Shown here in pieces: positions 49,801 through 62,950 of a stretch of 64,000 nucleotides of DNA. A program made the translations under genes and the position numbers. Source of the stretch: Vanilla planifolia (Eukaryota > Streptophyta > Magnoliopsida > Asparagales > Orchidaceae); assembly GCA_023846275.1 (NCBI GenBank), contig CM043869.1, positions 35,366,737-35,430,736 of the forward strand, read 5' to 3'. Position 1 is the stretch's first letter, and every line of letters starts with the position of its first letter. Under the pieces are notes generated by a model. It searched no databases. It was not told where the DNA came from and was given only the letters and a program-made list of their open reading frames with translations.

Positions 49801-51260
49801 CCCTCGCGAAGCAGCGAATAGGGTTTTCGTTCGACGGCGATAGTGAGGAAATTCCCGGCGTACGGCGCGTGATTCCGGCGGCCTGGCAAGGGGCTTTTTG
49901 TGCCCGGAGATTCACGAGACCGAGGAGAGTCGATTGAGACCAAATTCGTTCGGCGAGGAGCTGCGGCGAGCTGCGGACGAGCTTCACCGTCGCCGGCGTC
50001 TTCGAGGTAGGAATTTCAGATATTTAAATTAGATAATTAGCAAATTGAAGCATGTATTAGTTTGCAAATCTCTATCTAAGCATGCGAATGTGATTTTTGA
50101 AGCTAATTGTACAAATTATCGAAAATTGCATGTTAGGGTTTTCGGGACGTTAATTTGTTTCGCCGAAATTGGAAAATTACCAAGCATGAGGATTTAAATA
50201 TGCCACTTTATTCATGTTAATATGATTGTATAATGCTAGAACTATAATTTCGTGAATTGTCAACATGAGGATTAGACGAAACTGCTCGGCGGAAAACTTG
50301 ATTTAAATCTTAGGAAATTAGCGACATTATTGGAACATTAGGATAGTACGAACATGTTCTCCTTGTTCGCAGTCGCCGGAAATCGACGGAATGATCGTAG
50401 TGGTCGGCTATTGCGGCGGCTAGGGTTTCGCGGACGACGGGCGAAGGAAGGAGACGAATTAAGGATTAATTAGGGATTAGTTGAATTATTAAGAGAATAA
50501 TAATAATATTAATCATTAATATTATATATAAGCGTCGGCTGAATTTCGGATTAATAACTGACCGGCGGGGTTTGGTTCAGCATGAAAGCCCGAACCGGTG
50601 GCAAGATGCGATTCAGGGGATTCGGCGCGGTATAGTGATTAGCAAAATTTTAAATTCGGGGAATTATTCCGAATTTTGGAAAAAATGGATAAAATGCAAA
50701 ATTTGATATTTCAAATTTAGGAAAAATTCGATAATTGAGTTTTAGGAATTATTTACATTTAGAAAATTCAAGGAAAATCAGAAAACTTGGAAATGAGAAA
50801 TTTCGAAAATTCTAGAGATCAGTGGGTAAAGAACAAATTTCCTGAAGTGGGGAAAAATGTTATCACTGATGACAGTACAGCTGGAAACAGTCAGACAAAG
50901 GTATGGTACACGGATGCTACCAGAACAGTCAGTAATTGACAATTGTGTTGCTTTGATGGCAACGGCATGGATTGAGTCAGTTTATTCAGTATTGGCATAT
51001 TTCATGGATTGGCATATTGGACCGGACTACTATAGACCCTATATGATGTTTTAGGGTAGTTGTGGTAGGTAACTGTGCGGTTCGGACTTAGCTTCCACAG
51101 TATACATGTAGACTGGTATACGCCTTGTTGTACCTGGACACATGTTGCCGAATCTTGGAGTTAGAGATTGGCAATGACTGTAGGGGCGTGAGCTTCTATG
51201 GAAGTTGTTGGTAGAGGACTCCTTGGGACGGTGGCTGAGTCAATCTCTCCTGGTCCATGT

Positions 51261-51370
51261 GTGTAGGCCTGCGCGCCTGAGGGTGGCAGGGGTGTCTCGC
51301 AGTGGCTAGCCAAGTGTGTAGGCCTGCGCGCCTTAGGGTGGCAGGGGTGTCTCACGTTGGCTAGAGATTA
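51261..51370. repeat. 55-bp tandem duplication in LTR A2
   Basis: Units start at 51,261 and 51,316 with GTGTAGGCCTGCGCGCCT. The same duplication is present in copy 1. Confidence 0.88.
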
Positions 51371-52338
51371 TGTGACTGGATCTGTCTGTAGTCTCCAGGA
51401 GATTGATTGACGAGAGACACTGCGGTGTCGGGTGCTTAGGCGCCATGCGTGTTTCGAGATGGGCGTTCCCACTGGCACGTTGCCTGGTAGCCCAGAGGAG
51501 AGCTACTCTGGTGTGACTGGGGTGGCTGTGGTTGGTCGGAGTCTGGGACTGAGAGTGCCTATCCACCGTACATTGTTATGCTGTATTCCTGTATTTTTGC
51601 TATTATCCTTCTCTTGCATGTGAGTTTTACTAGCTGACTTTCCTACTGGGCGTAGCTCATTCCTGTATTATATATTTTCAGTGGCTCGGCAGACTTGACG
51701 CTACCGGATTAGGTGGGATCGTGGTCAGCAGGCTTGTGAAGGATTTCTGATTGGTGATTGTCTGAGATATTCTGGTTAGTTGATTGTTGCTGTTGGATGT
51801 TTCAGTGAGACTGTTATTCTCATATGTTACATATAATTTGAGGGTAATTCGGAATTATGTATCTGGATGAACAATATTACACTTGTGGACTTGTATCTTA
51901 TTCTTGTAATGTAGTTCCATTTACTGTCTTATCTTATTGTCTTGGAGTATGGTGAGTGGAGTGCTACATTTATCTGTGGATGTTATATATCTTTCTGTTT
52001 GATGGTGAGGTCATTACATGACTATGGAACTTAACCGTGGGGGTTCAGACTTCTATTAGATCGGTTCTCCTACCGGTGTGGGTAAGGAGTATTTGGTCTA
52101 GTAGGAGTAACATTGCGCGAGTCCATCTGTTAACTCAGGAGTCATGAACCTGACTTGACGGTGTACCCGGGAGATGGGATCCACATTGTTAAGGAAAGTA
52201 GGTGTGTAATGATGTGTTATATCCTATGTTTTCGTAGGCTGCTCAGGTTGGTATGGGACGATCTGAGCTGTCTATATAAAAAAAAAAAAAAAAAAAATGT
52301 ATGCCAAAAATCAGCCTAGAAAAAAATGGGGTGTAACA

Positions 52339-52343
52339 TAACA
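52339..52343. repeat. Target-site duplication, right copy (TAACA)
   Basis: Matches 49,279-49,283. Confidence 0.88.
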
Positions 52344-52769
52344 ATAAACAAATATGTAGAATAAATAATAATTTTGGACAATCTCATGTAAGATCTAATC
52401 CAAAGCATCAATCATAGCATTTAAGAAAGTAGAGTTTCATTTATGTTATAATATAAAAAGAAGTGTGATATGCTAAAATTAAAGTATTCTATAAACTTTA
52501 AATGAAATAACAAGCATATGGATCTTCTTTTTTATATTTTTAATCTTTTTTAATGTAATCTTATTTATTAATATCTATTTCTATTTAACTAAGTAAATTT
52601 TATGATGATTAATGTTGTTGCTAACTCTTTCTCTTTCTCTCTCTCTAAAAATAGTTAATTAACATTTTTAATTTAGTTTACTCAGTTATAACAGAAATGT
52701 CTTTTACTGATTTATCATATCATATTTTTATGCACAATAATACTCAATTTTTAAAAAAATTTAAAAATA

Positions 52770-52822
<53 letters not shown>

Positions 52823-53065
52823 TGTGTGTGTATGTGCATGTGTATATGTGTATGTGTATATTTTTATATTTAGTAACTTTGATAATTCGTAGAAATTCTA
52901 AATAAACTTCGATCGATACTAAACAAATATTGTTAGAATCATCTTGACGAAATTTATCTAATTATATATTCATTTATAGATATTGGAATACTTTATTTTT
53001 TAGAACTTTGATATATTTTAGGAGACATTTTGATTCATACCAAATTTGACGATCAAGGATGTTAT
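52344..53065 (-). mobile_element. Family-B LTR copy 2, right part
   Basis: Continues the alignment with copy 1 (52,370-52,750 against about 14,430-14,810, and 52,870-53,065 against 15,920-16,110). The boundary with copia is placed where pol similarity resumes. Confidence 0.65.
52770..52860. repeat. Compound (TA)n(TG)n microsatellite
   Basis: About 11 TA units, then TG units interrupted by TA and CA, inside family-B sequence. It is absent from the corresponding position of copy 1. Confidence 0.95.
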
Positions 53066-53236
53066 ATTAACACTATCATTTTTATTAAAGAACATGTTGA
53101 AAATAAGCATATTCAATTATTATTTATCCATTTTTCTAATTAATTTGTTGATATATTTACAAAATCATTATCTTTTGACATATTTATAGGACTTTGATTG
53201 ACCTTAAGAGTGATAAATCCCTTACAAAAGGAGGAG
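53066..53236 (+). pseudogene. C-terminal end of copia pol and polypurine tract
   Basis: The plus strand reads FIKEHVENKHIQL then FVDIFTKSL, the standard C-terminal RNase H end of copia pol (HFIRDHVE...LADIFTKPL). It continues the frame that stopped at 48,640. AAAAGGAGGAG at 53,226-53,236 is a candidate polypurine tract just before a TG at 53,244. Confidence 0.75.
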
Positions 53237-53243
53237 CACATAA

Positions 53244-55846
53244 TGTTAAAATTCAAGAAGGGTGAGCTATATACTAAATACAAATTTAAACTAATGAGAA
53301 TGTGAGTTGCTTTTATGCATAGATTTAAGAGAAGCTAGCTGTAAATGCTAAAATTGTATACACTTCCCAACTCTTACATGTTGTATTATATATTATGTTA
53401 TTATTGTACAATATCTACATTAGTAGAATGCTAGAAAAAAAAGTTAGAAAAATGCTTATTCTAGTATATTTTGTTCTCTATTAATGCTTATTGATATTAA
53501 TAAATACCTTATTATAATATCTTTACTCTAGCATTGATTTTGTAATTATTAAGAGGATGGTTGTTCTATCATTAAGAGTGATGATCACAAAATCAAGCTC
53601 TTATTAGATAATAAATATTTGAGGTTTTTTATAAACATGTAATTTTTGGCTATGAATTAGCTGATATTGATTGGGTTAAGCATTTTACATTTGGATTTAG
53701 AATAAGTTTGGAGACATTTGCTTAAAGATAGCTCATCTTGCATATTATGGAGTTGTGAGACAAGTTCTCTATGGCATGACTAATTCACATGGACCTAAAC
53801 ATTATCATGTGTTACCCATATTAGAATGTGAAACTTCATCCTTTGCAAAAGTGGCACTTATAAATAATGAACTCATTTTATGTGTGCATTGTCTTTTTGA
53901 TCATAAAGTTCTCTAAACATGTATTTGTGAAATGGTAATATCATTACATATATACTTTGGATTCAATTTAAATCTTAAAATAATAAAATAAGGTTTAAAA
54001 TAAGTTATATTTCTTTTATAGTCTAATGATTGTACTATACAATGTCTTATGTCATAGATGTATGGTTTATATTTTGTCTTAAAATTTCAATGAAAGTTTA
54101 ATGTTGTCATAACATCATATAGATATGATGACTTCATCATATAGTTGCGACCATCTTTTAGACAAACAATTAGAAGCATTAATAAGATTGAACAAGGTAT
54201 TTGCCTTGTATATGTGTCATCAATTCATTGAGTGCTACATTTTCACTGGCATCATATGATTATGAAGCTTCCTATGCACAAGTATGTGATTTATTTCTTG
54301 AGTCTATAATTTATGTAAGCTTAGTAGTGGTTGTAGATGTGTGATTACTATATCATAGAAATACGACCTTATCTTATTACTATTAATTGGGTTGTTCACT
54401 ATGTAGTTCTTATATGATTATCAAAGTTTTCTTATCTTATATTATAAATTATTGTTTTATAATTATACATTTCAATCCAACTCACAAAGAATGTTAACAA
54501 CTTATCTTAGTAATAAACTTACTATGTTGTATTAATATGATACTTATATTGCATAAGTGAGCCAATACAATTGATGTCCTTAAATGTACAAGAATGATCT
54601 ATTCATTGATCTTGTATTATTCACTGTTAATCAAAAGATTTAAAATAAAAATGGTAACATTTGTGTCATACAACTATAATAGTTCTATCATATGAGTATG
54701 ATAATTATTTTATAAGACTAAATTTTGAAATGTCTATATTATTGTATAATGACTTTTGTATCATTCTTATATGATGTCTTTCTTCATAACATTTAATTCT
54801 GGTACATAGTTTTCTTAAATTTTAATAGGTTTATCATATTGTATGATTATCTCTTTAAATCTAATAAAACTAATAAATATTTAATCATAAAAGTGTTCAA
54901 CCTTATATAATCACATCATACCATATTTTTTAAAGCTCAATTTTTAGTGAAAATACATATCGTACGGTGGTGATCTTTTATTAGACATGTACAATTTTTA
55001 TATTATATTAATATGATTTGTAGATCATTTTGTATAATATATATGAAAATTTAAGCATTTTATTGTAAATTGAATCATATAATCGAGAACCATTATTAGA
55101 CTTGTACGATAAGTTTTTTTTACTTAATAGGCACTAATTTTATAGTTGATTTGTTAGAAAAATCCTAGTTATATTATTATCATCCTTATTTGATATAAAC
55201 AATGTACTAATACGAATGAAATCCTTAAAGCATAATAGAAAGTGCATAACTAGTTTTGGGATTGAGAATATTATATATAGAGATTGGTCTCGAAGAGAAG
55301 AGGTTAATGTTACAAACTACAAAATCAAAAGTTTAAGAAAAGAGTAAAAAATACAAACTCTCTCAATTTTGGCTAGAGTATATGCTTGGTTACTAAAATA
55401 AATTTCTTGCTCTATTACATTTCTTCTCATTTCATTCATATTAATAATATCTTACTTTCATTTATTTTGGTGTCACATTTATTCTTAAAAGATTAAATGC
55501 ATAGGTTTTGTATATATGTTGATTTGTAAGAGCTATATTTATTTAGATTAGCTAAAATATTCATATTATTTTTGTGTCTCTTTTAAGCACCATTGTTGTA
55601 TTTGATTTACCCGTACTTGTTATAATATAATTGGATGATTTCTGGAAGCCCATTCAAGTTGATTAGGGTGATATGTGTAGGCACCATTCAAGTTGATTAG
55701 GGTGATTTCTTTCGATTTTATCTTGTTTTATGATTCTTCTAATTGTTTTAAAAAGAATTTCAAAGACTTGATGATTTTTCGGGATTGTTAAATACCACAT
55801 TCACCTATCACCCTTTTGTAGTATTTATTCCTCCTTAATCTTAACA
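53244..55846 (+). mobile_element. Copia 3' LTR (left boundary uncertain)
   Basis: The right 700 bases match the 5' LTR and end TTAATCTTAACA. TATA box at 55,272. The left end may be 53,244 (after the first purine tract) or near 53,564 (after AAGAGGATGG), because TGATGATCACAAAATCAAGC at 53,580 is typical LTR-start text. The middle (54,050-55,100) is a degenerate array of short TCATATGAT/TACGAT words. Confidence 0.55.
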
Positions 55847-57940
55847 AGAAGAATAGAGATTTAAAAAATGTGAATTAACTACCTTGCTTGAAAGAAGGTA
55901 ATAATCAAGAATAAGCATTTCATATTTTAAATAAATGAAGTACTTGATTTATTAAAACATTCTTCCATATTTTTGACATTTAATTTGAATTCAGGCAACT
56001 ATCAAATATAGGTAAGGAACAATAAGACTATGAAATCAACATTCAAAATGCACAAAAGACTATACAATAGTTAGTGATATCACTCAATGCGTGCAATGTC
56101 CTAATGACAATCACGAGACTCATGAATGAAGTGTTGAAACCATTTTTGAAGAAGTTTAAGAGCTCTAATTTAAATGACTCATTAATAATAATAGCCTTGA
56201 AGAGTATTTCTTGAAATCTTAAGTCAATGTCAATTGAAGTTGAATTTAAGAAGTGAAAATGTGCTAAAAACTATTATTTATTTTTGGTCAAATTTTAGTA
56301 TTTAATAGATACAAATTGATGATGAAAAATTGGTCATTAGAGAAAATCAACAAAAATGGGTAAGTCTAAGTTGCAAAATAGAGCCAAAAGGGTAAGACAA
56401 ATTGTACACACTGAACAAAGATAATCCAATGGCACAAAAACTTACATGAAGGTTGTGTTTTGATTCAAAAACTACATACTAAATTGAGGTAAGTCAAATT
56501 TGAGTTGAGTGCTCAAAATTCTAAGATATAGGACAAGCTAAATCAAGATAATAATTAAAACTAATCTAGTAGATTTTATTTGTGTTTTCTTTAGTTTAGT
56601 AATATTTTTATATTAAGATTTGTAATAGGCATTTATAAGACATTTATTAAGCTTTTATCATTTTGTATATTTTTTATTTAGAAAAAATATTTTTGTCATT
56701 TTCACTTTTGGTTTGCTTTTTTTATTATTTTATAAATAAGATTTAACGAAATAAAATAATAATATTGATTTGATTAAACAAAGGAGATTAGAAGAGCTTT
56801 GGTGCCTTAAAGAGGACCAACCACTACTAGTAGAGTAAGGTCCTATGAGTAGAATACGAAAATTTTATCGATAGAGCAGGAAATTATCTTTCCTTCCCTC
56901 CATTGTTTTGATATTAGAGAAGATCATGGTAGGAAGTCCATTAGTACCTCTCCTTCTTCATGAATTTGGAGTTAAGCACCTTCATGGTGTTTCAACCACA
57001 TTAACAATCCTCCCTTGCCAGCCATTTTCTCTCCTTGGTTTCACCACTTTAAGCTTTTGTTTACCCAAAGCCATCATTAGGCCACCATCAATTTAAAAAA
57101 TCTAAGTTTTTGTGTCGTAAGCCATTGCAACCTCTACCATAAGCCCAACTTTGCTATCACTCCTACATTATTAAGAGCTGCTACCTCACATGCATTGTGA
57201 TGCTACCTTTGCTCGCACAAGCTGCATCCATCACAAGTTCTAGTGCCATGGCATCTTATCGTTGCATAGCTATTGTGCTAGTTAAATCATAAGTGGTTGC
57301 CATCTTCATGAAACCCTAGTTACCATGTCACATTTCTCCACTTCCTTGCTAAACCAAGAGAAGGAAAGGAGCTTTAGTACTAAATTGAGAAACTCTAATC
57401 ATGAATTGCTTGAATCGACATGTGCTCACATGTGTATGACCTAGTGTCTTAAATTGGTAAGTGTAGTACATGCATGTAGCTTGGGCATTAATTACTTGGT
57501 CCACAACCTTGAACCATTTAGATCATTTAAAAATTAGTTTGGGAGCAAATTCCACTGGCTCATTTCAATAGCTTTTCACCAATTTTTTATCTAAAATTTG
57601 TGCCAATTATTAAGAACACCATACCACCCCATAATTTACCATTTTTTCTTAATTAGGTATATTTTAAACGTTTATATTTAAGTTTATGCATTGAAAATTA
57701 AATTAATGAATCCATATCTATTTTATTCTTATTGCACAAAAACTTATCATTCCTAAAATATGTTGATCCTTATATTCCATATTCTAAACTTTTATTATGA
57801 TAAATATCTCATAATTATTAAATATTTTATTATACTAATACCTATAAGGTAACTTTGACTTCACCTATTGATAAAAGATGGGTAAGGTGAATCCTACAGT
57901 ATGGAAAGAAGCAATGATTTATATGATGGTGACAATAAAA
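55847..57940. other. AT-rich spacer, no gene recognised
   Basis: A less AT-rich patch (56,880-57,380) on the plus strand has a 62-codon frame and short exon-like stretches, but no recognisable domain; it may be the GC-richer part of another LTR. Confidence 0.3.
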
Positions 57941-57943
57941 GTA

Positions 57944-58067
57944 AAACTTAAAGATGTGCATGCAAGTATGATAAAAGCAATAATAACTTGGATATCTTTG
58001 AATTGCAACTCAAAGGATCTAGATTACAACTTAAAGATGTGCACGCAAGTATGATAAAAGAAATCAT
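57944..58067. repeat. Two-copy short repeat
   Basis: ACTTAAAGATGTGCATGCAA and its near-copy, continuing GTATGATAAAAG, occur at about 57,945 and 58,028 (spacing 83). Confidence 0.75.
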
Positions 58068-58184
58068 AGATTCAATTAAAAGCAATTCCAAGCAAATAAA
58101 TCTTTTTCATCTTTTTCATTCCATAAAACTTATTTATGGATAAAAATATTAATATATGAATTAAAAGCAAAAATTATAAAAATC

Positions 58185-58560
58185 CCTACCTAATAAAATA
58201 TAAAAGAATATAAATATGCATAAATAAATAAAATCTCTTAAGAATCTTATAACTAATCAATTATAACTTATAATGATTAAAAATGTAAAATAAAAAAAGT
58301 GTTATATGGCCTACTAGATTAGTATAATATTATCTATTGATGTAGCCTATATTACATTAGTCCAACCTATCAAGGAAATATAAAAAATATGAAAAATATG
58401 CATAAATAAGAAAAAATTCTTAAGGATATTATAAGTAATCTATTATAACTTATAATTATTAAAAAAATAAAATAAATAAAAAATTGTTATATGACATATT
58501 GGATCAATATAATATCATCTATTGATGTTACATATACTACATCAGTCCAACCTACCAAGA
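58185..58560. repeat. Tandem duplication, two units of about 181 and 185 bp
   Basis: Units start at 58,185 (CCTACCTAATAAAATA), 58,366 (CCTATCAAGGAAATA) and a third start at 58,551 (CCTACCAAGA). Shared blocks include ATATGCATAAATAA, TATAACTTATAAT and TCTATTGATGT. This resembles a satellite-like dimer, since nucleosome-scale units of 160-190 bp are typical of plant satellites. Confidence 0.8.
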
Positions 58561-61500
58561 GAAACTCTATCTTATAGACTTATATTCATAAATAAATCTT
58601 CATAAACTTAGCATCAATTTGTATAAATCCTTAAACATCAAGACATCAGGTAGGGGACGATCCTCTAGTATAACTAAAAATTATGAAAAGCTAAGCAGAT
58701 TAGAAGGATAATATCAAATAAAAGATAGTAATCAAAATACTTAAGTAAAAAATATTAAGAATTATTCATTAGTCATCAATAAAGTTTATCTATATTTTTT
58801 TCATATATTATTATTTTATAAAATAGAGAAAACTTAACTTCAAAGATATTTTTATGAAGCATGTATAACAACAAATCTAAAACTTATGTAATAATACCAT
58901 TGTCTCTATATATTTCAAAAGTCCTTATATCAAAACTTTTGAATTATAGAAGAATATAACTCTCTAGGTAAACATATTTTAATAATTAGTCACACTCATC
59001 AAATTCTTTTAGAAACTCAACTTATTTCATTGACTCAATACATTTAGAATTTTTAGATCAAATATTTTACTTAATTAATTTAAGCATGTAATAAAAATTA
59101 ATTTTAAATATAGAGAAGAAGTAATAATTTGTATAAATGTATTTGAAATCTTTTAAATATTTGTAAGACTTAGGTAATTGGTTAATTATATTTCTTTTTA
59201 AGTAATTTTCTGTTTTCTTTACCTTTTTATCCTTTTCAATAATACATTCAATTTCTTTAAAATCAATGTACTTATTATCTAGTTTTTATTCTTTATTTAT
59301 AAGAAATATAATTTCTATTTCTTTATTCTTTAATTTCTTTTATTGCACTTTCTTAAAGTTTAAGATATACTTGTATTGATAGCCCTTATGTCCATTCTTT
59401 TCATACATTCTAAAGATTATTTAAAATGACATCTTAGTGATTTGAGCTTTAGGTGAAGAAGACAAACCACCTTAGTAATTTAAATTGGTGCATCTATAAA
59501 TGAACCTAGTGTTTATACTATAAATTTATAAGTAAAAAAATTTAGAATATCTATATTAATTGGGCTATGTCATTAACATCTTTAAGCATTCAAGGATAAC
59601 ACAACTTGCCTTCCCTTTGATCTTTTATTTAATTTCTAAAATAAATCTTTAGTTAATTATTAATCTTTATTAGAATAATCACTCATAACTAATAAATTTT
59701 TAAAGTTATTCAAATATTTCATCATAGTAAAATCACCTTAGTTAATGTATATAATTTTTCATGTAATCTTTTCGAATAATGCCAAAAAAATTGTAGTATG
59801 TACGATAATATTTTTTATTACTTTACATAATTATTATAGCATCTAAATTAACTAAGTTTTCATTTGTAATAATATTAAATATATCAAAATCATTCTTAAT
59901 ATATTTTGAATTTTTTATTCAATTGTGTCTAAGAGTAATAATTAATAAAATATATTATTAAAATACTAAAATTTTTCTTGCATTATTTGAATGAAATAAT
60001 AATGTAAATAAAATGGTGCCAACATAATTAAATTAATTAAATAATTTTTAAATAAAAAAATAAATTATGAAATTTTTATTAAGCAACAATTAAGAATAAT
60101 AACAAAAATATATGAACAAAGTTACCAAATAGTTCTCCTTAGAACTTAAATACTAAAATTAATGATATTTTAAGTAGACTAAAGAAGTTAAACTAAAACA
60201 CTGAATTAGTTATCACTTATGAGTCTCAATATAGTTTTACTCAAAGTTATACTTATACTTGTAAATAGAATAAAATCTAATAAATGCTCTGACTATTTTT
60301 ATGATTTTTAAACATAATATATTAATCTTGAGATAATCCTATCAAATGAAAGAAGAATGTACTTCAAGAAATTTAAGGTTTTTTTAAACTCACTAATTGC
60401 TTATCTTTCATATTTTTCATATTGTATTTAAAAATAATATTTTATTTGAATTCATGGAAATGATATAATAAAGACGTTGGTTGATCTATACCAATTTTGA
60501 CCCAAAATTCTTTGGAAAGACACTTTTAACTAATTAAACAAAAATAATTTGAATTTCTAGTTTTGGTTTAGGCTCCATCAATTTAGTTAAAGTGGTGTGA
60601 TTTGGTTCAATCTAATTAATTCAGCAAGTTTGGCTCTTGGATTCACCCAAGGATGTTCTAATTAAAGCATTACTGTGGGGCTGGTTTGGTCTTAGGTCTT
60701 GAATGTACTGGTTCAGCCATGCAGGCAATTCAATGATAGGTTTGCTTATGCATTAAATGTGCTAGTCTAACCCACATTGGCTTTAGCCCTAAGATTTCTT
60801 TTCTTTCTAATTTAGTATCTATGATGGAGATGAAAGCAGAGGCTAGGGTTTCATGGGGAATCTTCATGGGCGATTAGGTTTCAACACAAATCAAAAGATG
60901 AGAAACTAGCACATACAAACAACAAATGGTAGCTATAAGTGTGTGATATTAATTATGGTGGGCTAGTGTAATATGGTGATAATTGCTGACAGTGACTAAT
61001 GACATAAAATCCTAATAAAAAAATTATTTATTTCTTTCTAGTTAACTTTATGGTGGCATAACTGATGTGATTAAGAAGTACTAATGGAGGCCAAGGTATA
61101 AAAATTTAAGAAAGCAAAGTGGTTAGTGACAAATCATCATGGTGTTTAATACACCATGAAAGAGGTTGATACCAAAAAATTGATGAAGAATGGACAAGAG
61201 AAATTTCTATAAATAATTCTCAACCAAGTTCTAACACCAAAACTTAGTAGAAAATAAGTAGGAGAAACTCCTATGACTTAATCTCAACAAAGCTATAATA
61301 CTAAAATTAGTGGATATAAAATAAAAGATTGATTTTTTGGAGTAATAATAGCAATGACTTGATTCAAATACCAAGCTTTTGCTAAAAACATCTAAATATG
61401 GCCAAATATATTGGATAACTTTAATTTAAGTGTTATTATGAAAAATAACTAAATAAGATTTAAGATGTGAAATAGAATAAATATTTATATTTTCAATAAA

Positions 61501-62092
61501 ATTGGATGACTCAAGATTGACTATATAATTTTCATGAAGATAACTTATTCAATTTCTTAAAAATCTTTTAAGAAAGGTCATATACAAAAATTTCAAGTTA
61601 TACTCAAATAGAGATCTAAAAGAAGATGAGTAACATAATCCTAAAATGTATTTACTTAGTTTGAAGCCTAAATAAGAAAGCAGGAAAGGGAGGGAGAGGA
61701 GAACCAAATAGAAACAGGAAAAGAAAGATCTAAGAAAATCCGTTGTAATTCTTTAAAGAGATTCAAATTAATTAGACAAGAAGTGGAAAAATGTGAGGAA
61801 ACGAAAAGGATTTTAACTTCAACTTGTTGGAATTAAATGATAATATAAGATCTCACCAAGTGCTTCTTCATAAACATATGTTTACTATTTGGGATGTCAT
61901 GAAAGTCATTTTAATAAGATTTTCATGGTTTTGAGGTTACAAGACTACTTTTGTTTTTTGATAGTGACAATTGTACTAGATGATCATTCAAATCGTTAAT
62001 ATGGCTTTGCATTAGGAGCTAGTGAAGAGCTCTCAATTTAGTGCGAATTGGTGATCAACTAAGCAGTGTAATAATATGACAAATTGATTGAA
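58561..62092. other. AT-rich intergenic DNA, no gene recognised
   Basis: Very AT-rich, no frame of interest. A GC-richer patch at 60,540-60,900 resembles LTR sequence (GCTAGGGTTTCATGG). A weak two-copy repeat of about 70 bp lies at 61,197-61,330 (GAGAAATTTCTAT / GAGAAACTCCTAT). Confidence 0.35.
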
Positions 62093-62356
62093 CAAGTACG
62101 ATAAATCCATAAAATGTTTAGCAAAGATTGTTCAATCTCTTATCCAATCAAGTATTTGTTATAGATCAAACAAATATGAAATTGAGATTGACAAGTATGG
62201 TGGATTCATGGATTACTTAACAGAGATTATTTGTCTAATTAAGTAACTATTATGGGTTGTACAAATACGAAATATAGATTAAATAAGTAAAATGAGTTCA
62301 TTGAATAATTAACAAAGTTGCTCCTTTGATTCTTTGTTCGACCAATATAGATCGTG
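62093..62356. repeat. Degenerate tandem repeat, three units of about 91-99 bp
   Basis: Units begin at 62,093, 62,192 and 62,283 with (C)AAGTA-like words and share GATT, CAATYAAGTA and AGATCAA/ACAAATA blocks. It resembles subrepeats of an old LTR. Confidence 0.6.
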
Positions 62357-62730
62357 AATTAAATAGTACATAGAGGAGATTGTATTATATGATATGAAGT
62401 CAAAAATGAGAAAGTGAGTAATCTTGTTGGGGCATGGTTTAGATTAGCTTTTAAAAATAATTTTTTACAAGATAAAAATTGTAATTGAATTATTATTAAA
62501 AACATATAATATAAATTATATACAAAATAAGAATAGTAGACAAAGAAAAAAGAAAGGTCATTAAAGAAACTTTTTAGAGTCATCAAATAGCCAAATTAAA
62601 TAACTACAATATAAGTGAATCACTAAATTTTTTGACTATTATTGTGAAATGTATGGTGATATAAGCTTTTGTATGACATAATATTATTTGCATATGCTCT
62701 TATTTCATTATATCACTATGTTACTATTGA

Positions 62731-62773
62731 TATATATATATATATATATACATACACGCACACACACACACAT
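62731..62773. repeat. Compound (TA)n(CA)n microsatellite
   Basis: TA units passing into CACACA after CATACACG. Confidence 0.95.
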
Positions 62774-62950
62774 GATTTATATGTGTACACATAAGAAATT
62801 ATAAATTAAAACATATAATATGAAAGAAAGAACAAATGAAAAAAAAGAATAAAAAAGAAAAAGATAGGTATTACTTAGTGATCTAATAGATCACAAGAAA
62901 GGAAAAAAGTTAAGATTTTTTTATGACCTTATCTTGTAACAACCTGATAG

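Larger units (their letters stand above)
49284..52338 (+). mobile_element. Solo LTR, family A, copy 2 (3,055 bp)
   Basis: Same ends (TGTTATACCCGG and GGGGTGTAACA) and same overall order as the copy at 17,980-21,226, with clear similarity along almost the whole length. Perfect TAACA duplications flank it, and family-B sequence continues on both sides, so this is a clean insertion. TATA box TATAAAAA at 49,793. GC-rich exon-like segment followed by a splice donor at 50,007. A 19-base A-run near the 3' end (about 52,279) corresponds to 12 A in copy 1. No coding capacity. Confidence 0.9.
43150..55846 (+). mobile_element. Ty1/copia LTR retrotransposon interrupted by nested insertions
   Basis: Plus-strand element with a recognisable order: 5' LTR (to about 43,876), initiator-Met primer site (43,879-43,894), gag (44,340-45,060), protease, integrase, reverse transcriptase and RNase H remnants (45,570-48,670), the last pol residues (53,066-53,190), a polypurine tract and the 3' LTR ending at about 55,846. 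Its coding region is split by plastid DNA (45,070-45,560). It is split again by a family-B LTR (48,670-53,065), which holds a family-A solo LTR. All reading frames carry stops. The three-level nest gives relative ages: copia first, then B, then A. Confidence 0.8.
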
